Origin: Deltaproteobacteria bacterium
GTDB lineage: Bacteria; Myxococcota_A; Polyangia; HGW-17; SLPX01
Direction: 5' to 3'
Length of the DNA: 5,998 bases
NCBI GenBank assembly: GCA_011390535.1
Contig: JAABSF010000188.1
Location: forward strand, 1 to 5,998
The position numbers and the translations under genes were made by a program. Below are positions 1-4,932 of this stretch, in pieces. The notes under the pieces are model-generated. The model had not been told where the DNA came from and did not search any database. It saw only the letters and a program-made list of their open reading frames with translations. Each line of letters begins with the position of its first letter. Position 1 is the first letter of the stretch.

Positions 1-1032
1 AGATAACCCAAGACCATCCTTTAGGACAGACGACGGCGTCACCGAAGCTGTGGACAGAGGATCTCCAACGGATCTACTTCCCGAAACCTGAAGCCCAAGG
101 GCTGAATAGAGGGCTTTTCTCATGGCCGGCATATCTGTGAATCGATTCACTGGATCCTTGGCCATTGCCTTTTGGATCAAGCCATCCAGAGCCTTTGGCA
201 ACCCTTTGCGAGAAGAAGAGAGCTTCGGAGGCGGAGTGTTCATATGGTGTACCAAAAGCTCTCCATAGCTTTCCCCGGAAAAGGGTGTCCGCCCAGTGAG
301 CATGTGGTACAAAACCGCGCCAAACGAATAGATATCCGACGCTCTCCGTATCTTTTTTATGTTCCCCGCGGCCTGCTCAGGCGACATATAAAGGGGAGTT
401 CCCAGGATCATTCCCGTGGCCGTGGAGTTGATAGGCGCCTCTCCTGGTCCGGTCACAAGCTTGGCAATGCCAAAATCCAACAGCTTGGGCACCAACTCTC
501 CGCGATCCTGGGCCAAGAAAATATTGTCGGGCTTTATATCCCGATGCACGATACCCTTGTTATGCGCCTCATGGAGAGCCTCCATCAAAGGGGCCAAAAT
601 CTCCAAGGTCTCTTGGGAATCCAGACGGCCTTGACGCGCCAGACGCTCTCCTAATGTCTCCCCAACCAAACGCTCCATAACGGCGTACTCTCTGCCGTCA
701 GGCAGGACTCCAAAATCAAACACCTCGACGATATTGGGGTGCCCGATGCGGCACACGGCTTTGGCCTCTCGTTGGAACCGGGCCACCCCCTTGGGATCCG
801 CCTCGGCAGTGAGCACCTTTACCGCCACCTCTCGTCCTAACATGGGGTGACGCGCCAGGTAGACCTCTCCCATCCCCCCTTTTCCCAACAAAGAAATCAC
901 TTGGTAGTTGCCCAGAATTTGTCCTTCCAAGGAGCCCTGTTTTCCCTCGTATGAAGGGTGGGTCTTTCCTGAAGCGAAATCCAGGGAATCTTCTACTATG
1001 GGGATCTGTGTTTTGTCTTTGACTGCTGTCAT
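1..1032 (-). CDS. Hanks-type Ser/Thr protein kinase, C-terminus beyond the left edge
   Basis: This gene encodes a eukaryotic-like protein kinase that transfers phosphate from ATP to Ser/Thr of unknown targets. The 344 visible residues contain every core motif: glycine loop LGKGGMGEVY (49-58), VAVK with ATP-binding Lys72, helix-C Glu89, catalytic loop HRDIKPDN (163-170, Asp165), DFG (186-188), activation-segment end GTPLYMSPEQ (211-220), SDIYSFGAVLY (232-242) and the subdomain XI Arg in DPVNRF (293-298). The kinase domain spans about 43-311 after a polar, non-membrane N-terminus. After it a Ser/Thr/Gly-rich stretch begins and is still open at base 1, so a linker, membrane segment or sensor domain may follow outside the window. 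The ATG at 1032 is the furthest-upstream start allowed by an in-frame TGA 21 bases before it. Its Shine-Dalgarno is poor (AGAAG directly abutting), so the start is less certain than the family. No neighbour shares its job. Confidence 0.95.
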   Translation of the reverse strand, partial: MTAVKDKTQIPIVEDSLDFASGKTHPSYEGKQGSLEGQILGNYQVISLLGKGGMGEVYLARHPMLGREVAVKVLTAEADPKGVARFQREAKAVCRIGHPNIVEVFDFGVLPDGREYAVMERLVGETLGERLARQGRLDSQETLEILAPLMEALHEAHNKGIVHRDIKPDNIFLAQDRGELVPKLLDFGIAKLVTGPGEAPINSTATGMILGTPLYMSPEQAAGNIKKIRRASDIYSFGAVLYHMLTGRTPFSGESYGELLVHHMNTPPPKLSSSRKGLPKALDGLIQKAMAKDPVNRFTDMPAMRKALYSALGLQVSGSRSVGDPLSTASVTPSSVLKDGLGLS

Positions 1033-1074
1033 CTTCTGCGGATAGCCATTTCAAAAGCCCTTTTGGTTCTTGTG

Positions 1075-1110
1075 AAGCAAGATATCAAGCAAGATATCAA
1101 GCAAGATATC
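1075..1110. repeat. 12-bp tandem repeat, 3 perfect copies (AAGCAAGATATC)
   Basis: Three exact head-to-tail copies of AAGCAAGATATC lie at 1075-1086, 1087-1098 and 1099-1110, just upstream of the kinase start. Each unit holds the palindrome GATATC. On the plus strand, in the frame of the GTG at 1072, each unit reads K-Q-D-I. That frame stays open to a TAG at 1189-1191 (39 residues) but has no visible ribosome binding site, so I do not call it a gene. Confidence 0.95.
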
Positions 1111-1155
1111 AAAGCTCGAGATACAGTTGAGCAAGATATCAAAGCACGAGATACA
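1101..1155. repeat. 30-bp-period direct repeat, two 25-bp copies
   Basis: Two copies of a 25-bp element (1101-1125 and 1131-1155) begin with GCAAGATATCAAAGC and end with CGAGATACA. They differ at one base (T at 1116, A at 1146) and are separated by 5 bp. The first copy starts inside the third unit of the 12-bp repeat, so the two repeats are nested and probably grew by successive duplications. The element lies in the kinase gene's upstream region, but I could not find a credible -35/-10 pair in it. Confidence 0.9.
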
Positions 1156-1272
1156 ATAGAAGATAAAAAAACGCAGAGAACCTGGGGGTAGGTAGAAGAG
1201 AAATGTTTCCGTAGAAGCGCAAAATGAACAAATTTGGAGGGGGAAGGGTAGAAAAAGCGCACACCACGACGA

Positions 1273-1310
1273 CACGTGAACACGTGATCAGCCGACACGT
1301 AATCAGCCGC
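1273..1310. repeat. 15-bp imperfect tandem pair with CACGTG palindromes
   Basis: Positions 1281-1295 and 1296-1310 are tandem 15-mers, CACGTGATCAGCCGA and CACGTAATCAGCCGC, differing at two bases. A partial third copy of the left end (CACGTGAA) sits at 1273-1280. This places two perfect CACGTG palindromes 8 bp apart, plus TGATCA at 1285-1290. It could be a binding site or only another slippage product in a repeat-rich stretch. It overlaps the last codons and stop of the doubtful ORF at 1303-1743. Confidence 0.8.
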
Positions 1311-1743
1311 GACTCTCTCTAAGGACAGTTTGGCCAATGCGTTTTTGGTTTTTTTGTTCAAGGTGGAAAGGGGTGTTGACGCCTGTTGTGTCGCCTCTTT
1401 CTTCGGTTTCTTCGGCGTCGATTTTGCCGCAGTTGGCGTCCATTTTGCCGCAATTGGTGGTTTCGAAGGGTGCGGAGGGTGCGGATGGGGCGGACTCATC
1501 GGACTTATCGATCTCGTCTGTTCCCACACTGTCTGTTCCCACACCGAACTGTTCGCCCAGCCTCATCGCTTTGGCAGCGCGGTGGAGACGGATGGCCAGG
1601 TAGGGGTCTGGGCCGGCAGTGGCGGCCACCAAGGGGGTGACATCTGCTGTTTGGGGCAAAAACTCCGGCATAGGTGTGGCGCCGGCGGCGTGGAGGGCTG
1701 TGCTGTGCTGCGCTTCGGCTTTCAGCTTGTACTGCTGGTGCAT
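1303..1743 (-). CDS. Unrecognised 146-residue ORF, possibly a decayed or frameshifted gene
   Basis: I recognise no family. The first part (about residues 1-65, starting MHQQYKLKAEAQ) uses mostly G/C-ending codons and has a normal amino-acid mix with a likely helix (LAIRLHRAAKAMRL), which looks coding. The later part is built from short in-frame duplications: VGTDS/VGTDE, a SAP run, and NCGKMDA/NCGKIDA. Coding-like sequence continues upstream of the ATG (FAELPSIVDVEQLKKP) but has no usual start codon. It is cut by an in-frame TGA formed by the last unit of the 12-bp array. From about 1465 down to 1310 another minus-strand frame gives a more linker-like protein rich in Lys, Pro and Ala, which suggests a frameshift. 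There is no Shine-Dalgarno before the ATG. It may be a pseudogene, a small hypothetical gene or non-coding. The last cannot be excluded. Confidence 0.35.
   Translation of the reverse strand: MHQQYKLKAEAQHSTALHAAGATPMPEFLPQTADVTPLVAATAGPDPYLAIRLHRAAKAMRLGEQFGVGTDSVGTDEIDKSDESAPSAPSAPFETTNCGKMDANCGKIDAEETEERGDTTGVNTPFHLEQKNQKRIGQTVLRESRG
1398..1455. repeat. 9-bp pair running into a 21-bp tandem pair
   Basis: TTTCTTCGG is present twice in tandem (1398-1406, 1407-1415). It runs into a 21-bp unit present twice (1414-1434 and 1435-1455) that starts GGCGTC, contains ATTTTGCCGCA and differs at two positions (G1420/C1441 and G1432/A1453). In the minus-strand frame of the ORF at 1303-1743 the 21-mers encode NCGKMDA and NCGKIDA. 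Both differences are compatible with drift after duplication. Confidence 0.9.
1468..1494. repeat. 9-bp tandem repeat, 3 copies (GGGTGCGGA)
   Basis: GGGTGCGGA occurs at 1468-1476 and 1477-1485, followed by the variant TGGGGCGGA at 1486-1494. On the minus strand it gives a Ser-Ala-Pro run in the doubtful ORF. It is one of several adjacent short duplications whose lengths are multiples of 3. Confidence 0.8.
1516..1545. repeat. 15-bp tandem pair (GTCTGTTCCCACACT)
   Basis: GTCTGTTCCCACACT at 1516-1530 is followed immediately by GTCTGTTCCCACACC at 1531-1545, with one mismatch at the last base. In the minus-strand ORF at 1303-1743 it encodes the repeated V-G-T-D motif. In the next minus-strand frame it encodes the repeated W-E-Q-T. 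Confidence 0.9.
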
Positions 1744-1792
1744 GGGCTTTTTGAGTTGCTCTACATCGACAATGGAGGGTAGTTCAGCGAAA

Positions 1793-1948
1793 ACGGATCA
1801 CGAAGCGGATTACGAAGCGGATCACAAAGCGGATCACAAAGCGGATCACGAAGCGGATCACGAAGCGGATCACAAAGCGGATCACGAAGCGGATCACGAA
1901 GCGGATTACGAAGCGGATCACGAAGCGGATCACGAAGCGGATCACGAA
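1793..1948. repeat. 12-bp minisatellite array, 13 units (GCGGATCACGAA)
   Basis: Thirteen uninterrupted 12-bp units have the consensus GCGGAT(C/T)AC(G/A)AA. The first unit (1793-1804) starts with A instead of G. The only other variation is transitions at two fixed positions: T at unit position 7 in two units (1805, 1901), and A at position 10 in three units (1817, 1829, 1865). Eleven units contain GATC. The array begins about 50 bp upstream of the doubtful ORF at 1303-1743 and ends 23 bp after the glgC stop. On the plus strand one frame reads (E/K)-A-D-(H/Y), open from the ATG at 1772 to the TAG at 1973-1975. On the minus strand one frame reads R/C-D-P-L/N. No ribosome binding site supports either, so I treat it as a non-coding array. 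It has no CRISPR structure because there are no spacers. Confidence 0.97.
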
Positions 1949-1971
1949 AACACATCATCGGTGGAGAGCTT

Positions 1972-3333
1972 TTAGAGCTGAAATTCTCCTGCAGCGCATT
2001 CGATTGTACTGTGGGCCAGCATTCCGTAATATAAGCAATCGGTACTCATACGGTTTTCTGTGTTTTTTACCATTCCGATAGCTGTTCCATCCGGAATGAC
2101 AGCGTTTTTGGGGATTACTACAATACCGTTTCTTATATAGTAATTCTCTTCATCTCGGTCGGGTTGACCCACGCAAGAAAAAATCCTCACATTGTTTCCG
2201 ATACGAGCGTTCTTGTCGATGATAGCACCTTCGATATACGAGCCCGCTCCCACCCCGATGTGCGGGCGTCCAAAGCGAATGTTTTCGGCTTTCTCTGCAT
2301 CTTCTTCGTAGTAGTCAGCCCCCAACATGACAACCCGGCGGAGCTGTACGCCGGGCTCGATGACACTCCTGAGCCCCATGGTACAGGAAAATAAACGGGA
2401 GCCCCTTATGCGGCACCCTTCCGCCAACATGGTGTCATTTAAATCGCTGTTATCGATCACCGTGGGAGGCAGAAACCGGGAGCGGGTAAAAACAGGCCGA
2501 GCCACATCATAGAAACTGAACTCCGGGTCTTGTTTTGCAAGCGCGAGGTTTACTCGAAAAAAGCAATCAATGGTTCCGATGTCTTCCCAGTAACCCTCAA
2601 ACGGATAACCGAAAACATTGTATCGCCGAATGGCGTCCGGAAGGATGTTGTGGCCGAAATCGTCTCCTTGGGTTTCATCCAAAAGACTCTCCAATATTTT
2701 TGTTTTAAAAATGTAGATCCCCATGGATGCCAAGAAAGGCTTTTCCGTGCCCGGGCGACCGGCGAGGTTGGACAGAAATTCTTCTTCCTTGGGTTTTTCC
2801 ATGAAAGTCGTGATCTTTCCGTCATTATCGGTCTTCAGGATGCCGAAACGATGGGCATCCTCCTGCTTGAGCGGCAAAACCGCCACGGTTACATCTGCGT
2901 CTTTCTCTCGATGAAAATCCAAAAAACGCCCATAGTCCATTCTGTACACATGGTCTCCAGCAAGGATCATACTGTCGCGCGAATTGTGATAGACAATGCG
3001 CTCCATTGATTTTCGAACTGCGTCTGCTGTTCCCTGGTACCAGTTTTCGTGCTTACGAGTCTGCTCTGCGGGTAAAATCTCCACAAAACCCTCTGTAAAC
3101 TTATCAAAATTGTAAGTCTGCGCGACATGACTATGCAAAGAAGCCGTCAAAAACTGGGTGAGAACATAAACCTTTTTTATCCCGGAATTGATGCAGTTGG
3201 AAATGGGAATATCAATCAATCTATACTTGCCTGCCAAAGGCACTGCAGGTTTAGCTCTGGATTTTGTCAGCGGGAAGAGCCGAGAACCTCTCCCGCCGCC
3301 AAGCACTATGGCCACTACGTCATTTTCTTTCAT
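1972..3333 (-). CDS. glgC: Glucose-1-phosphate adenylyltransferase (ADP-glucose pyrophosphorylase)
   Basis: This cytoplasmic enzyme makes ADP-glucose and pyrophosphate from ATP and glucose-1-phosphate, the committed step of bacterial glycogen synthesis. It has 453 residues. The nucleotidyltransferase domain (about 1-265) shows GGGRGSRLFPLT (12-23), KPAVPLAGKYRLIDIPISNC (28-47), WYQGTADAVR (98-107), LAGDHVYRMDY with catalytic Asp127 (124-134), FMEKPK with the glucose-1-phosphate Lys180 (177-182) and GYWEDIGTI (247-255). A left-handed beta-helix region follows from about 285. The sequence style is plant/cyanobacterial rather than enteric. Lys374 (IIDKNARIG) and Lys409 (GIVVIPKNA) align with lysines that bind allosteric activators in that group, so metabolite activation is expected. 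Family members of this type usually stop near IPDGTAI (here 413-419). This one carries 34 extra residues. The start is supported by AAAGGA 7 nt upstream. It is divergent from the lipoprotein gene, and no other glg gene is in view. Confidence 0.96.
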   Translation of the reverse strand: MKENDVVAIVLGGGRGSRLFPLTKSRAKPAVPLAGKYRLIDIPISNCINSGIKKVYVLTQFLTASLHSHVAQTYNFDKFTEGFVEILPAEQTRKHENWYQGTADAVRKSMERIVYHNSRDSMILAGDHVYRMDYGRFLDFHREKDADVTVAVLPLKQEDAHRFGILKTDNDGKITTFMEKPKEEEFLSNLAGRPGTEKPFLASMGIYIFKTKILESLLDETQGDDFGHNILPDAIRRYNVFGYPFEGYWEDIGTIDCFFRVNLALAKQDPEFSFYDVARPVFTRSRFLPPTVIDNSDLNDTMLAEGCRIRGSRLFSCTMGLRSVIEPGVQLRRVVMLGADYYEEDAEKAENIRFGRPHIGVGAGSYIEGAIIDKNARIGNNVRIFSCVGQPDRDEENYYIRNGIVVIPKNAVIPDGTAIGMVKNTENRMSTDCLYYGMLAHSTIECAAGEFQL

Positions 3334-3340
3334 ATCTGTT

Positions 3341-3346
3341 TCCTTT
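3341..3346 (-). promoter_or_regulatory. Ribosome binding site of glgC
   Basis: On the minus strand AAAGGA ends 7 nt before the ATG at 3333, which is good spacing and fixes the glgC start. A stronger-looking AAAGGAG at 3351-3357 lies 17 nt from the ATG, too far to serve this start. I found no start codon suited to it. Confidence 0.75.
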
Positions 3347-3497
3347 CTGTCTCCTTTAATCTCACAAAAAACTCTCTTCCAGTTTCAATTTTGCAAGAAT
3401 ATGGAACACGAATGTGAGGATACGATGACAATTTGTTTACAATTCAGTAAAATCAATCACTCCCCTGACCCCTCAAGAAGGTTCCTGCCGAGGTTTA

Positions 3498-3539
3498 GAA
3501 TTACCGGGAAAAAAACACCAGGCACTTGACTTGTAATTC
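3498..3539. repeat. 7-bp perfect inverted repeat, possible operator
   Basis: GAATTAC at 3498-3504 and GTAATTC at 3533-3539 are exact inverted copies, 28 bp apart. A TTGACT sequence (3526-3531) lies between them, just before the right arm. The loop is too long for a typical terminator, and there is no T-run. A regulator binding both arms in the divergent promoter region is possible. Chance is also possible at this length and base composition. Confidence 0.25.
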
Positions 3540-3560
3540 AGCTTATGCTTTTTTGAAGTA

Positions 3561-3566
3561 TATAAT
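3561..3566 (+). promoter_or_regulatory. Possible -10 element for the lipoprotein gene
   Basis: A perfect TATAAT lies 122 bp before the ATG at 3689. The hexamer 17-18 bp upstream (TCAGCT or TTCAGC) is a poor -35, and there is no extended -10 TG. The nearest TTGACT (3526-3531) is 29 bp away, too far for a normal sigma-70 pair. If the element is used, an activator or an alternative sigma factor would be expected. The transcript would carry a leader of about 110-115 nt that includes the 22-bp duplication. Confidence 0.3.
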
Positions 3567-3605
3567 TGACTGGGTTAAGTGAAGTGTTCTTGGGGATGAA
3601 CACAA

Positions 3606-3649
3606 GAGAACGGGCGGAAAAACAAATGAGAACGGGCGGAAAAACAAAT
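3606..3649. repeat. 22-bp perfect tandem duplication in the lipoprotein gene leader
   Basis: Two identical 22-bp copies, 3606-3627 and 3628-3649, abut each other. Each starts GAGAACGGGCGG and ends AACAAAT. The pair ends 39 bp before the ATG at 3689. The period is close to two DNA helical turns and, unlike the repeats at 1075-1948, is not a multiple of 3, as expected for non-coding leader DNA. It may be a recent slippage event or a paired binding site on DNA or RNA. Confidence 0.95.
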
Positions 3650-3676
3650 AGGTACAAGTAAAAGGGTAAGAAAAGA

Positions 3677-3682
3677 AAGGGA
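3677..3682 (+). promoter_or_regulatory. Ribosome binding site of the lipoprotein gene
   Basis: AAGGGA ends 6 nt before the ATG at 3689. It sits in a purine-rich leader, and a second AAAGGG lies further upstream at 3661-3666. The spacing supports the 3689 start, which also gives a complete signal peptide. Confidence 0.65.
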
Positions 3683-3688
3683 TCAATC

Positions 3689-4912
3689 ATGAGAAAACTA
3701 TCCAGAAACATGGTTATTATGTTAATTATGCCGCTATTTTCGGGCCTTTGCTTGGGGTGCGGGGATCAAGGGGGGGACGGTGATGATGACAACACCAACG
3801 AAAACGCGAAGAGCATCCTGCGCTTCAGTGGTATGACCGCGGGTGGAGGTGAGAGAAAGTCGACGAGGGATTGCGCTGTTGTAGATATGGGCCCGGAAAT
3901 CTATAAAATAGAGGTTTCATCCGGCTTCGTGCAAAGAGGTGCTCTTGATGACCTTGAATGGCACATCATATTCGAAACCACCGAAGAAATGATTCTCCTT
4001 TCCGAAATGAACGTTGAGGTAGAGCTTCCGGTGGGAAAGTATGACAACTTCAAAATAACCATGGGGGAAGGTTGGAACATTTACCTGGACTGCAATGGGG
4101 AAGAATTCGAACTTGTTATGGGACGGGATGGGGACAATGATGACAGCCCAAAAATATCTATAAACAACAACCGCGGGGCCTGGGGATATGACGAACAAGG
4201 GAGGTTTATCAACCAGGCTGCGGGAGAGGTGCTGGGCGGTTTTGAGATCCGACCGGGGATTATTACCAATGCAGTGTTTCGGAACAACCTCAAGAGGATT
4301 ATATGGGACGACGCCGACGAGAGCGGCGATTGGAGTGACGGCGACAGTTTCGAATTTATTCTCGAAGAGGGAGTAATCACAATGAGCGACATGATTGTGA
4401 CCTACGAAAAGGACGGGGAGATACTGCCTGATGAGGAAGATCCGGTGGACGATGTTTTCGAAGATCCTTCGACAGGTTTAATCTGGGAGAACAACCCGCA
4501 GGTTCTTGCCATGTCCTTCGATGAAGCCGAGGAGTATTGTGAGCAACTAACCCTGGGCGAATACTCGGATTGGCGGGTGCCCGACATCGAGGAGCTGCGC
4601 TCTCTACTTGTCGGATGCGATGCCACGGTCACCGGCGGCACCTGTGGCTTGGGCGTGGAAGGTTGCAATGACATTGACTCGTGCTCAGATTCATCCTGTG
4701 AAGGCTGTTGGGCTTGGGAAGGGCCTGGTGATGGTTGCTACCGGATCGAAAACCTCGCCGGGGTCTGTTTCAACTATTGGTCATCCACGCCGATCACCGT
4801 GTCCTGGGCCGAAGAAGGAGAAGAGTACGTGGGGTGTATCTCCTTCATGGTGGCGGAGATCCACGGAGTCCTCGTCACGGACCGGAGTAGCTTTGTCCGC
4901 TGCGTCCGTTGA
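3689..4912 (+). CDS. Predicted lipoprotein with a C-terminal DUF1566 (Lcl) domain
   Basis: This is a 407-residue exported protein of unknown role. Residues 1-23 form a signal peptide: basic MRKLSR, a hydrophobic stretch, then LCLGC with Cys24 as the likely lipidated residue. The -3 position is Cys rather than Leu, so the lipobox is not ideal. A Gly/Asp/Asn-rich tether follows (25-40). Residues about 42-240 look like a beta-rich domain. VELPVGKYDNFKITMG (111-126) recalls the lipoprotein domain DUF4382, but I would not assign it on that. An acidic linker (238-256) leads to DUF1566: FEDPSTGLIWENN (257-269), YSDWRVPDIEELRSLL (292-307), YWSSTP (363-368) and the terminal SFVRCVR. Residues 310-360 form an insert with eight Cys, probably disulphide-bonded outside the cytoplasm. 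This suggests a cell-surface protein, since DUF1566 is common in exported proteins, but no function is established. It is divergent from glgC and convergent with the hydrolase gene. Confidence 0.9.
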   Translation: MRKLSRNMVIMLIMPLFSGLCLGCGDQGGDGDDDNTNENAKSILRFSGMTAGGGERKSTRDCAVVDMGPEIYKIEVSSGFVQRGALDDLEWHIIFETTEEMILLSEMNVEVELPVGKYDNFKITMGEGWNIYLDCNGEEFELVMGRDGDNDDSPKISINNNRGAWGYDEQGRFINQAAGEVLGGFEIRPGIITNAVFRNNLKRIIWDDADESGDWSDGDSFEFILEEGVITMSDMIVTYEKDGEILPDEEDPVDDVFEDPSTGLIWENNPQVLAMSFDEAEEYCEQLTLGEYSDWRVPDIEELRSLLVGCDATVTGGTCGLGVEGCNDIDSCSDSSCEGCWAWEGPGDGCYRIENLAGVCFNYWSSTPITVSWAEEGEEYVGCISFMVAEIHGVLVTDRSSFVRCVR

Positions 4913-4932
4913 GCATGCTCTATCGCAACGGA
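4905..4932. terminator. Possible bidirectional hairpin between the convergent genes
   Basis: TCCGTTG (4905-4911) and CAACGGA (4926-4932) form a perfect 7-bp stem with a 14-nt loop that includes the palindrome AGCATGCT. The hairpin spans the ends of both convergent genes, overlapping their last codons and stops. No T-run follows on either strand, so it does not fit an intrinsic terminator well. It is the only candidate structure in the 7-bp gap. Confidence 0.3.

Larger units (their letters stand above)
3334..3688. other. Divergent intergenic region between glgC and the lipoprotein gene
   Basis: These 355 bp are A/T-richer than the flanking genes and hold no credible ORF or RNA gene. The half next to glgC (3334-3497) contains the glgC ribosome binding site, but no -35/-10 pair I would defend. 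The half next to the lipoprotein gene contains an inverted repeat (3498-3539), an isolated TATAAT (3561-3566) and a 22-bp tandem duplication (3606-3649), listed separately. Promoters for both genes must lie here or overlap the genes. Confidence 0.85.

Noticed and set aside
172..654. 160-residue plus-strand ORF opposite the kinase
   Set aside because: It is antisense to an intact kinase with all catalytic motifs, and its Arg-rich composition is typical of a shadow frame.
1075..1155. Kinase promoter inside the TTGATA/TATCTT-like repeats of the minus strand
   Set aside because: Repeat units place the hexamers 7, 10, 19 or 22 bp apart and never at a good spacing with good matches, so no promoter is called.
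1165..1171. T-run on the minus strand as an intrinsic terminator
   Set aside because: No stable stem precedes it. Only a 3-bp CAG/CTG pairing was found.
1029..1544. 171-residue minus-strand ORF whose TGA overlaps the kinase ATG (ATGA), suggesting translational coupling
   Set aside because: The second half is low-complexity (ISC/SRAL repeats), Cys- and Phe-rich and not protein-like. No ribosome binding site was seen, and it overlaps the ORF at 1303-1743 in another frame. Only its middle part (about 1310-1465) looks coding, which I record as a possible frameshifted remnant.
1330..1782. 150-residue plus-strand ORF, Gly/Cys/Val-rich
   Set aside because: Its composition is that of an antisense shadow of the minus-strand coding-like region, and it has no ribosome binding site.
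1793..1948. CRISPR array
   Set aside because: The units are contiguous 12-mers with no spacers, and there are no cas genes nearby.
1772..1975. 67-residue plus-strand ORF of (E/K)ADH repeats as a metal-binding peptide
   Set aside because: It is produced almost entirely by the 12-bp array, has no ribosome binding site and runs into the glgC stop. Kept only as an observation.
2530..3009. 159-residue plus-strand ORF opposite glgC
   Set aside because: The glgC frame has every family motif. This is a shadow with no ribosome binding site.
3526..3566. TTGACT plus TATAAT as a standard sigma-70 promoter
   Set aside because: The spacer is 29 bp, far outside the usual 16-18 bp.
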